From: Conus ventricosus
Taxonomy: Eukaryota > Mollusca > Gastropoda > Neogastropoda > Conidae
DNA: 10,000 nt
Direction: 5' to 3'
Assembly (NCBI GenBank): GCA_018398815.1
Contig: CM031616.1
Location: 37,302,085-37,312,084 of the forward strand
Position 1 is the stretch's first letter. The number at the start of each line of letters is the position of its first letter. Under the pieces are notes generated by a model. It saw only the letters and a list, made by a program, of their open reading frames with translations. It was not told the DNA's origin and made no database searches. This document shows positions 1-7,728 of the stretch, in pieces. A program made the position numbers and the translations under genes.

Positions 1-500
1 TTACCTTAGGTCTCTACCGACTCTGGTCTGGGTCTGTCACAGCAGACAGCGCACGCTCTCTCTCTCGGTCTGTCACAGCAGACAGCTCAACATCGACCGC
101 CACACATACAAACTTCAAGCTCACCCGTTATAAAAACTGCACGAGAACCATGCATCTCCCCTCTAAACCCTGTGCACGGGCTAAACACATGTCTGCATCA
201 GCATATCAAACTTTTATACCAGTTTGGGTGCACTTATACACTGCAATAAAATAAATGCACCTCTATTTCTATACTAAACACAATTAAATAAAAACCTATA
301 AAAAATATTAAAACATTTTCTTTACATATCCGAATCACTTCAGGGTATGGCCATGGTGTGTGTTATCCAAGTCAACTTGTATGTCCTTTGAGAGACTCTG
401 GGGTTGATGTCGCCCTGGCTGTTGAAGTCCATTCATGGTATCCGGTTAGGTGAACTTAGTCGTAGTCGGTAGAAATTATTGAGTGACGAAGAGGTTCAGG
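1..500. other. Gene-free stretch, AT-rich, unassigned
   Basis: No exon or RNA gene is supported. It contains a short direct repeat near its start, a TATAAAA string at about 130-136 and AATAAA strings at about 245-254. TATA and AATAAA in the same orientation about 110 bp apart could be a remnant of a retroelement terminal repeat, but I see no matching second copy, so this stays a suggestion. A 33-codon frame on the minus strand (about 335-436) has no recognisable homology. Confidence 0.4.
31..86. repeat. Two direct copies of a 20-bp unit, 36-bp period
   Basis: The string ggtctgtcacagcagacagc occurs at 31-50 and again, identically, at 67-86. A CT microsatellite lies between the copies. Each unit contains the inverted pair GTCTG/CAGAC around TCACAG, so each can form a small hairpin. 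Confidence 0.85.
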
Positions 501-509
501 TCTGCGTTG

Positions 510-511
<2 letters not shown>

Positions 512-556
<45 letters not shown>

Positions 557-615
557 TGAGAGAGAAAGAGAGAGAGAGAGATTGAGAGAGAGCGTGTGTA
601 TGAGCATGCGCGCAT

Positions 616-646
<31 letters not shown>

Positions 647-671
647 CGCGCGCATGTGTGTGCGTGTGTGT
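512..671. repeat. Compound GT / GA / GT-GC microsatellite
   Basis: (GT)22 at 512-555 is followed by GA-rich sequence (557-596). From 604 to 671 purine and pyrimidine alternate without a break, with (GC)8 at 638-653 embedded in GT units. The open frames through this field encode only Cys-Val, Thr-His or Arg-Glu dipeptides and are not genes. Confidence 0.95.
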
Positions 672-943
672 TGTACACCGCAGCGAGTGAGGCCTCGGTT
701 TCCCAATAATGAGCTCTCCCTTTATGTGCCCTGAGAGCCAAGCCAACTCAGGCGATTAATAACTACAGACCAAAACTAGAAGGGCACAGGCAGGATCGCA
801 AACTGTTCCCAAAGGTCGAACCGTTCCTGGATCTGCCCCTCGGCTAACATTTAATGGACTCGTTCCTAGGCCGCTTCCAGCTTCCTAGCAAATTCCGCCG
901 AAATCGGTTGTGTAGGTTGTGCGTAAATTTGCTGGCAAGCACG
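672..943. other. Gene-free stretch, nothing identified
   Basis: Mixed-composition sequence between two microsatellite fields. No Ig-like reading, no convincing splice-bounded frame and no RNA gene is visible on either strand. Confidence 0.4.
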
Positions 944-1050
944 CAGACAGACAGACAGACAAACAAACAAGTAAACGAATGCGTGCGGGTGAAACCTGAC
1001 CTCCTTCGCGGTGTAGAAAAAAAAAAGAAGAAAAAGAATAAAGAAGAAAC
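944..1050. repeat. CAGA and CAAA tetramer repeat, then A-rich tract
   Basis: About four CAGA units (944-960) pass into CAAA units (960-970). An A/G tract follows at about 1016-1050. Both are simple sequence. Confidence 0.85.
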
Positions 1051-1143
1051 GCTTTAAAGAGTACCTTGCACCTGGCGTTCCAGAACGAATTCGGTTACAC
1101 ATGTTTTCCATCGTTCGGTGAAGCCTGTACTTGTGCTACTCTC

Positions 1144-1556
<413 letters not shown>

Positions 1557-2558
1557 CCTTCCCTACGCTTTTGATTTCTTCGTCATTATGATAATGACTT
1601 AGCAAACGGGAAAAACAGAAAGCAAAGAGAGTTACACAATTCCCTGACTTCTCTGAATTTTCTGGTGATGGCAATTTACAAAAGCTCTCATTTCACCAGT
1701 AGGGTCCAGGCCCAGAGTGGCACGGGGAGAAGCACCGATCCGGGGCACCTGCCTTCCCTCGTCTCCCAACGTTCTCTTTCCCTCGTTCAGCTTTTTTCTT
1801 CCACCTGTGCTACTGACACACCTGGCCGCGTCTCTTCCACCTCCGGTAGTCAGTCTACCTGGTAACAGTGAACTCTATTTATAACCTGGAGGTAGGTCGG
1901 GGGAAGGGTGGGAGGGAGGGTTGGAGGTGCCAGCCCCGATGTAACGGTGTGTAGACACGATTGCCGGAATGGGCTGTCGTCCCGAGCCATGCAGGGAACG
2001 CATAAGAGACACGGTGCGTGTCAGGGTCACAGCCACTGAAAAACAGTAATACTCATCGCAAGAGAACGGTCCAGACACGAGATATAATAAACCCAAATTA
2101 TTTCCACCTTTCATGTAACGAGGAAAGGGTTTGTTATCGGCATAAGAAAGTGATTATGTGTAAATGTATTTTTTACGTGAAAACAATTATTTCCACTGAC
2201 TTCGAAATTTTCTAGACGTCAAATATTGGACAAAAGAAGAAAAATACGTTTCAATGAAGAGAAAAAAACTTATGAGGCTTACAAGCCATGGGCGGTGAAA
2301 ACGGGGTTTGTGGCAGTACTTTTCCCATCAGGTGCCTTTGCGGCGTAGTTTTTTTTAGGAGAATCCGTGCGATTACACCCATGCATATAAATATGAGTCA
2401 TGATTACCTGCTTTCATCGCTCATAATTATCATTTTTATGGTGATCACGTTTGATTGCCACATCAGACCAAAAAACAAGAATATGAGTTATCTCGAAGCA
2501 ACAATATTAATGATGATTACTTTTTTTGTGTGAAATCGGTGGTTATCATTGTTTTCTG
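1557..2558. other. Gene-free stretch with a G-quadruplex-prone tract
   Basis: No exon supported. A frame from 1665 to 1865 is Ser/Thr-rich, lacks domain motifs and is not bounded by splice sites I trust. The second half (about 2080-2540) is AT-rich. Near 2404-2440 it carries two copies of a degenerate motif (ttacctgctttcat and ttatcatttttatg) that recurs in a later intron at 8317-8520. Confidence 0.4.
1899..1920 (+). other. Predicted G-quadruplex motif
   Basis: Five G runs of three or more (1899-1903, 1906-1908, 1910-1912, 1914-1916, 1918-1920) are separated by loops of 1 to 2 bases. Short loops of this kind are the classic pattern of very stable parallel G-quadruplexes. Whether it folds in vivo is unknown. 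Confidence 0.75.
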
Positions 2559-2559
2559 A

Positions 2560-2576
2560 GGGGGGGGGGGGGGGGG
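2560..2576 (+). repeat. G17 homopolymer
   Basis: An uninterrupted run of 17 G in AT-rich surroundings. It is quadruplex-prone and a likely site of sequencing length error. Confidence 0.9.
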
Positions 2577-3310
2577 AATCGCCATTAAAAAAACCAAAAT
2601 TGTTATCACGGGCTTTTTGAACCAAGGCAGCTACCATAAGGTTCACTCAATCCCTCGTTTTCCTCTCCCTCTTTGTGGGTTGTTACAGGCTGGCGGTGCC
2701 GTGTTGCACGTGCCATGACATAGGGAGGTTTTTGCAGCGTGTGCTACTTTCAGACACAGCGGTTGTCGTCCTAGTGTGGTGGTGCTTCTTACTGGCTTCG
2801 GGTGGTTCTCTGCTGTCAGTGCGGCTGAGTGCTGGGTGCCAGCGCTGGCTTCGTTTTCGGCCACTTCAGAATCATGACCGCCTGCTGTAAATGTCTTGTA
2901 GTTTCCGCCGCAGTGTTGACACCTTTGATCTCTGTGTTTGTCTGTGTATGTTTGTGTTCATGCTCAGGCTGACAGCAGCCGTTTTACACGTTTTCACTGG
3001 GGCGCCTGCCACTTGTGTGGTTGGGTCGAAGCCGCGCGCTCTAGCTCTCTGTGCTGAATTTCTGCCACGTGCTGTACAGTGTCTAAAATTCCTACAAAGA
3101 GGATCTAATGCAGTGATCAAGTTATCAAGTTGAATTAGTTAACGCTGTGTGTATATAATGTTGTCAAATGTTGTCATGAAAAAGGTTTGGTTTCACTTTT
3201 CAAAGCGGTTGATACAATAGTGATCAAATGTATGTCGAATGGCGACATAAGAAATTTAGAAAAAAATGCTGTGTGATCTCCGAAACTAGACTTAAATGTA
3301 TGGAGAAAAA
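2577..3310. other. Gene-free stretch, GC-richer centre
   Basis: Between about 2640 and 3080 the sequence is GC-richer and has overlapping open frames on both strands (plus 2675-2890 and 2891-3133; minus 2643-2864 and 2872-3120). None shows a recognisable domain, and with frames open on both strands neither is favoured. It may be a decayed mobile element or chance. Confidence 0.35.
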
Positions 3311-3333
3311 CACACACACACACACCACACACA
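3311..3333. repeat. Short CA microsatellite
   Basis: About ten CA units with one interruption (caccaca). Confidence 0.85.
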
Positions 3334-3539
3334 TAACACACATGCACACTCGAACTTAATACAGCAAAAGTCAAAACAGTATCATAACGGTTTGAAGCCG
3401 GCTCCTGCATTTTGATCAACTGTACGTGCGTCGCCCCGAGTTCAGGCGAATAGCCACTTCCCCGTGACGTCTGTACATTCTGCTGTATTTCAAGCTGTGC
3501 GTTGGGATGGGGGTGTGATAGACTTTGTAACTGGGATGA

Positions 3540-3580
3540 GGGGGTTGTTGGGGGGGGGGGGGGGGGGGTGGGGGAGAGAG
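3540..3580 (+). repeat. G19 homopolymer in a G-rich tract
   Basis: G19 at 3550-3568, then T and a further G run, then GAGAGAG. On the minus strand it reads as a proline run inside a 3174-3701 open frame, which is therefore not credible as a gene. Confidence 0.9.
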
Positions 3581-3645
3581 GAACTCGACTTGCGGGTCGG
3601 CAGATGACGTGTTCGTGGCCGTGTGATGTACATAAATTGGGGTCA

Positions 3646-3790
3646 TCCCGATAGATCCCCGCACCGATAGATCCCTGCACCGAACCGATAGACCCCCGCA
3701 CCGATAGATCCCCGCATCGGTAGATCCCCGCAAAGGGATAGGGTTAGGGTTTCGGGTTAGGGATCTATCGGTGCGGGGATCTATCGGGGT
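3646..3790. repeat. Inverted repeat array enclosing telomere-like TTAGGG units
   Basis: A unit close to CCGATAGATCCCCGCA occurs about five times in direct orientation (3648-3732, slightly varied) and twice in reverse complement (3760-3787). Positions 3647-3676 and 3759-3788 are perfect reverse complements over 30 bp, leaving an 82-base loop. The loop end contains GGGATAGGGTTAGGGTTTCGGG and onward to GGGTTAGGG (3735-3762), that is, TTAGGG-type telomere-like units giving five G3 runs with 3 to 4-base loops. The whole structure can form a hairpin with a quadruplex-prone segment. Confidence 0.85.
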
Positions 3791-4116
3791 GCACCCCATA
3801 AATTTGCGTCTATTTTCAAACCGTGCAGTTGGTACTTCATACAGGATGTCTGTCAAGTATTTTCCTTCGCAGTGGTTTTAAGGGGGATTCCATGTCGAGG
3901 TTTCCCCTGATTTTAAGGGAAGATTGTTTTACTGTCAGCCTTGTTAGTTATCTTCAAGTGCTGACTAAGTAGGGGGTAAAGAGGAGGAAAATTGTTGGCT
4001 TGTTTGTTGTTTTTTCAAAAAGAAAAGACAAACGACGTTTTGCTGCTAAAAACATGCAAGAATTTGTTTCTTTCTTCACTCATTGTTGTTTTGGGATAAT
4101 ACCTGCAGCCAGACAT

Positions 4117-4130
4117 CGCAGATATCTGCG
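4117..4130. repeat. Perfect 14-bp palindrome
   Basis: cgcagatatctgcg is its own reverse complement. A second 14-bp palindrome follows 32 bp later. Confidence 0.9.
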
Positions 4131-4162
4131 CTCCACATATTGAACCTCTCCTCACCGCCACT

Positions 4163-4176
4163 GCTGCTTAAGCAGC
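4163..4176. repeat. Perfect 14-bp palindrome
   Basis: gctgcttaagcagc is its own reverse complement. It is the second such site within 60 bp. Confidence 0.9.
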
Positions 4177-4617
4177 CACAGATGTCTTAGGTGGAGTACC
4201 GCAATATGAACAGTCAATCAGAGCAGCAGTGTGCCGGTGTACTGGCTGCCATTTCGGCTCAGACATCGGTATTAGTATTGCCGGCTTACAGCTTACAGGC
4301 GCTGAATATCCCTGTGTGTTGTGCGGCATTCGAAGGACCCGTCACAGGAAGTTACTGTACACCACCCTTCAAACTTTGCTACGAAGACAGTTAAAAACAA
4401 ACAGTGAAATAAAAGTACTGTACAAAAGGAAGTACAACCAGGCAGCCACCTGCTGCACAGCATTCTCCAGTTCAATACTGTGTCCAGCTGTGACAGAAAC
4501 ATGCTCTGTTCGCCCCTCTCTGTCTTGAATAGAACTGTAATATCCAAATGCATTCACTCTCCTTTTTGTGAAGTCGCAGAAGATACCCTAAGCGAATCTT
4601 AGGAGCTTGTATGGCGC

Positions 4618-4631
4618 AAAAAAAAAAAAAA
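4618..4631 (+). repeat. A14 tract
   Basis: Fourteen A following atggcgc. It could be the tail of a retroposed sequence lying upstream, or plain slippage. Confidence 0.85.
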
Positions 4632-5458
4632 GATAATCGTGGCAATTATTGAGAAAAGATATGCTTTCTAACCTGCAGCCCACACTGATTTTGTTCGTGT
4701 GGGAGAAAGAGTGGATTTTTCACGGAAAGAAGCATAACCAGAGACTAGGTTGTGTGGGCTTTTTTTTCCTGTTTGCCTCTAACAGGCTAGGCGATCCGCC
4801 CGTCCTATAGACTATCTCCTGATTTTTCAAGCGTCCGATTCATTTGTTGGTAGACCTACTTTTCGCTGACAGTTCTGGGGCGAGAAAACGAAAGAAACCA
4901 AAACACCGTTTTCATGTGGAATGTTGAAAGGTCGGTTTGTGTTGATTGAAAGAGGATAAGCCGCCTCCTAGGATGAGAGGGGAAATTACAGGTCCGTCTC
5001 TGGAGTCTCGGTTTCTGGGCCTTAGTGGTATCGTGAGGCATGATCATAGTCGGAGCCTATCCTTCTCCTTCCGCCCGTCTTTGATCTCCCCTGACCTGAA
5101 CCAGGATCCATTCATGCTGAACAGGGCGGGGGAAAAAAAAATCGACTCCACGAGTGGTTCGAACATTGCCGACTCCCAACTCCGCAGGCAGACATTCACA
5201 CAATTTGACCACGCACCCTGAAGAGTAGGATGCGCTATGAAATACCATTTCTTAAGTGTTCAGTCAAGAGTTTGGTCGTTTGACCATGGCGTGATTCGTC
5301 GCGGGTGACAGAACGGAAGGTGAAGGAATAGAGGTATTGTTTGTTCTGAATGTGAAGAAGTAAATTATCATTTGTTCTACAACCGTTGGGTGTAGGATGG
5401 AGAGACTGCATCTTCGAGTCTGTGGTTAATTGGTTGGTTGGTTGATTGAATTTTCCAG
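4632..5458. other. Sequence upstream of exon 1, probably intron
   Basis: Exon 1 enters in phase 1 with an acceptor, so at least the part next to 5458 must be intron. No earlier Ig exon with a phase 1 donor is visible back to position 1. A 91-codon frame at 4946-5221 lacks Ig core residues (no Cys-Trp-YxC pattern). Just upstream of the acceptor, 5429-5446 carries ttgg/ttga tetramer units. Confidence 0.5.
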
Positions 5459-5599
5459 CCAAGCCCACGGACTACAGCTTCACGCAGAGGCTGCCCGAGG
5501 AGTATGAGATCAAGCGCAAGAAGTCGGGGATGCTGGAAGTGCTTCGTCTCTGACCCGCGTGCTTTCGTCAAGTGGTACCGCAATGGACAGCCCCTGGAG
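5459..5599 (+). CDS. Exon 1: N-terminal half of an Ig I-set domain (frameshifted)
   Basis: Internal exon of a giant Ig-repeat protein, probably of the obscurin/UNC-89, titin or twitchin class, which scaffolds sarcomeres. The acceptor is ttttccAG at 5457-5458 and the donor is GTCAGT at 5600-5605. The exon enters in phase 1 and leaves in phase 0. The first part reads ..SFTQRLPEEYEIKRKKSGMLE, the A to B strands of an I-set fold. The second part reads CFVSDPRAFVKWYRNGQPLE, with the B-strand Cys and the C-strand Trp (VKW) that define the core. The two parts lie in different frames: there is one surplus base around 5536-5540, and the first frame runs into TGA at 5551-5553. The exon is 141 bp, and 140 bp would keep the frame through to exon 2. 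GC-rich third positions (CTG, CCC, GAG, AAG) contrast with the AT-rich introns. Exon identity is secure, while the exact family member and the reality of the frameshift are open. Confidence 0.85.
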
Positions 5600-5608
5600 G
5601 TCAGTTGT

Positions 5609-5614
5609 GGACAC

Positions 5615-5654
<40 letters not shown>

Positions 5655-5736
5655 GCGCAACACACACAACACACACACACACACAACGCACGCGCGCACG
5701 CACACACAAACATATACATACGAGCGCGTGCACCAC

Positions 5737-5783
<47 letters not shown>
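5609..5783. repeat. CA / CG-CA microsatellite, first block
   Basis: (AC)n runs at 5617-5650 and 5739-5783 flank a CA/CG/AACA-interrupted centre. The tract begins 18 bp after the exon 1 donor. Open frames on both strands encode Thr-His or Cys-Val dipeptides. Confidence 0.95.
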
Positions 5784-5785
<2 letters not shown>

Positions 5786-5836
5786 ACTGACTGATACCAA
5801 TTTATTGTCAGATTAACTCAAGGTTGTACTGACAAA
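5782..5836 (-). mobile_element. Possible 3' end of a short retroposon (tentative)
   Basis: A non-repetitive island between two CA blocks. On the minus strand it reads GACAATAAATTGG, containing AATAAA, followed by a (CAGT)3 tail (5784-5795 on the plus strand). A terminal short tandem tail next to an AATAAA string is the usual look of a SINE or LINE 3' end. No promoter boxes or body are recognisable, so this may be chance. Confidence 0.25.
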
Positions 5837-6055
5837 ACACACACACACATGCACGCACATACGCACGCACGCGCACGCACACATATAAGCGCGCACACAT
5901 GCACATACGCTCACACATGCACATACACACACACACACACATGCACACACACATGCACACACGCATGCTCACACACATGCGCGCACATACACACGTACGC
6001 ACGCACACACACGCACACACACACACACTCACGCACACACACACATTCACGCACG

Positions 6056-6107
<52 letters not shown>
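5837..6107. repeat. CA microsatellite with CG and CATG interruptions, second block
   Basis: About 270 bp of mainly alternating purine-pyrimidine sequence with ACGC, ATGC and GCGC units, ending in a pure (AC)n run at about 6060-6107. It is prone to Z-DNA and length change. Frames through it are Thr-His and Cys-Val dipeptides. Confidence 0.95.
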
Positions 6108-6111
<4 letters not shown>

Positions 6112-6397
6112 AAATACATACAATTCATTCATGGAGTGAATATGAACAGAGATCAAACACAACAAGTACATTCAAAATGAGTCGAGGGAAACGGATAATC
6201 AAGAAATGGACGGTGAAATTGTAAATAATGAAGAACAAGTGGTAATCGATGGAAGGATGCTTAGTAGGCGGTGTCCAGCGTATGTTGCATAAGAACAGAT
6301 ATAGTTGAACACGACCAAAGTGACTCGATTGCAGTGCAATGTCTTCTCTGGTGGGTTGGCTCATGAGACTGGATGTTGGTTGTTCCTTGTGGACAGG

Positions 6398-6463
6398 CTG
6401 TGCTAAGACTGCAACAGGTCGTTCCTTGACGGATGTGGCAATGTAAGACAGCAGAAAAATGCC
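6398..6463. repeat. Direct duplication, short copy
   Basis: Begins gctgtgctaagactgcaa and ends gacagcagaaaaatgcc. It matches 6640-6753 at both ends but lacks about 48 bp of the interior. The copies differ by a few substitutions, so the duplication is not recent. Confidence 0.85.
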
Positions 6464-6535
6464 TTCGAGGATTAGCTGTTAAGTGAAATAGAGAGGAGAA
6501 ACAAAGAGAATCGGTTGAGACAGGTTGGGTGGAAG

Positions 6536-6616
6536 CGAAAGAGAGAGAGTGGAGATTGTGGTGGTAGAAGGGGGGTGTCGGCGAGAGGGGGGAGTGGGGG
6601 GGGGGGTAGAGGGGAG
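6536..6616 (+). repeat. Purine-rich, G-run tract
   Basis: G runs at 6570-6575, 6587-6592, 6596-6606 (G11) and 6611-6614 within GA-rich sequence. It is quadruplex- or triplex-prone and lies between the two copies of the direct duplication. Confidence 0.8.
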
Positions 6617-6639
6617 GACAGATACTGGAGTACTGAAAC

Positions 6640-6753
6640 GCTGTGCTAAGACTGCAATAGGTCGTTTCTTGACGGATGTTGCAATGTAATGGGAGATTTA
6701 CAATGAGAAGCGTGAGAGTGGTACTACGGGAGATAAGACAGCGGAAAAATGCC
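6640..6753. repeat. Direct duplication, long copy
   Basis: Counterpart of 6398-6463. It shares gctgtgctaagactgcaa at the start and gaaaaatgcc at the end, and contains an extra interior segment (about 6690-6735). A piece of it (agagtggtac..gggag, about 6714-6730) also recurs near 6821-6840. Confidence 0.85.
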
Positions 6754-7589
6754 CAAAAGGCTTTGTCATGGTGTGCGCTATTTCGTCACCTGACTCCACA
6801 GAGGACAAGTGATGGAAGTCAGAGTGGTACCCTGGGAGAGGGACAGGGGGAGAGGAGGTGTAGGACGGGTGACAGTCGACATCCACACAGCCCTTGGTCC
6901 GTAGCCATGGGCCACAGTGTAGACTTGCAACGTCTTGTCCAGTGTTTACGTCGACCATATAGGATTTCTGTCTCTGGTTTTGATGCCACCTCCCCACCTG
7001 CCCCCGGCCCCCCTCACCCTACATTCCAGCTTTATTGTAATCTGTAAAGTTCCTTGAACCGAGTCACGGAGGTACATGTACGTGGTTTTGTTGTCCTTGA
7101 CGGCATTTCAGTGGGGGGAGAAGGGGTGGTGTGCCCATCTCCCACTCCGATGGTCGAAATAAAGGAAGACTTGGGATTATTTTGTCCACTGACGGACTGA
7201 GGGTGTGATATGTAAATCTGCCCTGCGTAAGATTTAAATTCGTTTCGAAGACGAGCCCTCTATTCAGTGGATCCTGCGTCCCTCCAAACACCCACCCCCT
7301 CCTTCCCCTCACCACACACACTGACACACCTCTCTCTTCCAGTCTTTCCCTTCCCCTGAACCCTTTACATCCCTTAGGTAGTCCCTAACGCCACCTTGAA
7401 GCGCCTCACAACAAAGCGAGAGAGAGAAAAACAAGAAAAGCAGCATCAACAGACGATTCTAAATAGTGAAAAAATGTACATAGCTAAACCAAAAAACAAA
7501 CACTAAACAAAGATAGAAGCGACCCGGTCCATGAAATGAAAGGAAAATTGGTAATTCTTGACCTGTTTTTTTTTTTGTCGTGTCTGCAG

Positions 7590-7728
7590 TACACGCCCGG
7601 CAAATACGAGATCCAGCGACGTGAGAATCGCTGCATCCTGAAACTCCTGAACGCAGAACCGACGGACGCGGCGGAATATTCCTGCAAATGTGGCGAGGCC
7701 GAAACCAAGTGCAAACTCAGAGTAGGAG
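7590..7728 (+). CDS. Exon 2: C-terminal half of the first Ig I-set domain
   Basis: Continues the domain begun in exon 1. The acceptor is gtctgcAG at 7588-7589, behind a T11 tract (7566-7576). The donor is GAG|GTGGGT at 7729. The exon enters in phase 0, matching the exit of exon 1, and leaves in phase 1 after 46 codons. The peptide starts YTPGKYEIQRREN, carries ILKLLNAEPTDAAEYSC and ends KCKLRVG. DAAEYSC is the classic D-x-A-x-Y-x-C motif of the F strand, giving the second core cysteine; KCKLRV is the G strand. With exon 1 this makes a domain of about 92 residues, the usual I-set length. There are extra cysteines (KCG, TKC) beyond the core pair. No stop or irregularity is seen here. The family type (muscle Ig repeat) is well supported; the choice among obscurin, titin and twitchin is not resolvable from one domain. 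Confidence 0.9.

Larger units (their letters stand above)
3796..4617. other. Gene-free stretch with two perfect palindromes, unassigned
   Basis: No Ig exon is seen. From about 4090 to 4540 the composition is more balanced, and a 99-codon frame (4229-4528, plus) is open, but its Cys-rich product has no recognisable family and the minus strand is open as well (4293-4553). Because the stretch ends in A14 at 4618-4631, it could be an old retrocopy or retroposon inserted in plus orientation. I see no target-site duplication that would prove it. Confidence 0.35.
5600..7589 (+). other. Intron between exons 1 and 2, about 2.0 kb
   Basis: Bounded by GTCAGT (5600) and the acceptor AG at 7588-7589, phase 0. 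The first 500 bp are CA-rich simple sequence. The middle holds a direct duplication and a G-rich tract, and the last 500 bp are ordinary. No additional in-phase Ig exon is visible inside. A tctctcttccAG string at about 7331-7342 looks like an acceptor but is not followed by Ig-like coding. Confidence 0.8.

Noticed and set aside
456..746. Several overlapping open frames on both strands
   Set aside because: They read through GT/GA/GC microsatellite and encode only dipeptide repeats (Thr-His, Cys-Val, Arg-Glu).
2643..3133. GC-richer open frames on both strands
   Set aside because: No motif, no preferred strand, no credible splice borders. Noted only as a possible decayed element.
3648..3732. 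Regular direct repeats that could suggest a CRISPR array
   Set aside because: The units are almost contiguous with no spacers, include inverted copies, and the host is an animal genome.
3174..3856. 175- and 146-codon minus-strand frames
   Set aside because: They cross the G19 homopolymer (read as poly-Pro) and the inverted repeat array; no recognisable family, and two frames overlap.
4229..4528. Cys-rich 99-codon frame that looked toxin- or zinc-finger-like
   Set aside because: No regular cysteine spacing, no signal peptide, and the opposite strand is open too.
5155..5170. ggttcgaac, similar to a tRNA B box
   Set aside because: No A box, no cloverleaf and no anticodon arm can be built around it.
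5538..5540. AG at 5538-5539 as an alternative acceptor that would remove the frameshift
   Set aside because: No pyrimidine tract precedes it, and the upstream codons are clearly Ig coding.
5808..6139. Cys-Val and Thr-His rich frames of about 100 codons
   Set aside because: Produced by the CA microsatellite; alternating sequence rarely makes stops in any frame.
7331..7400. tctctcttccAG acceptor-like string
   Set aside because: No Ig-like coding or matching donor follows, and exons 1 and 2 already join in phase without it.
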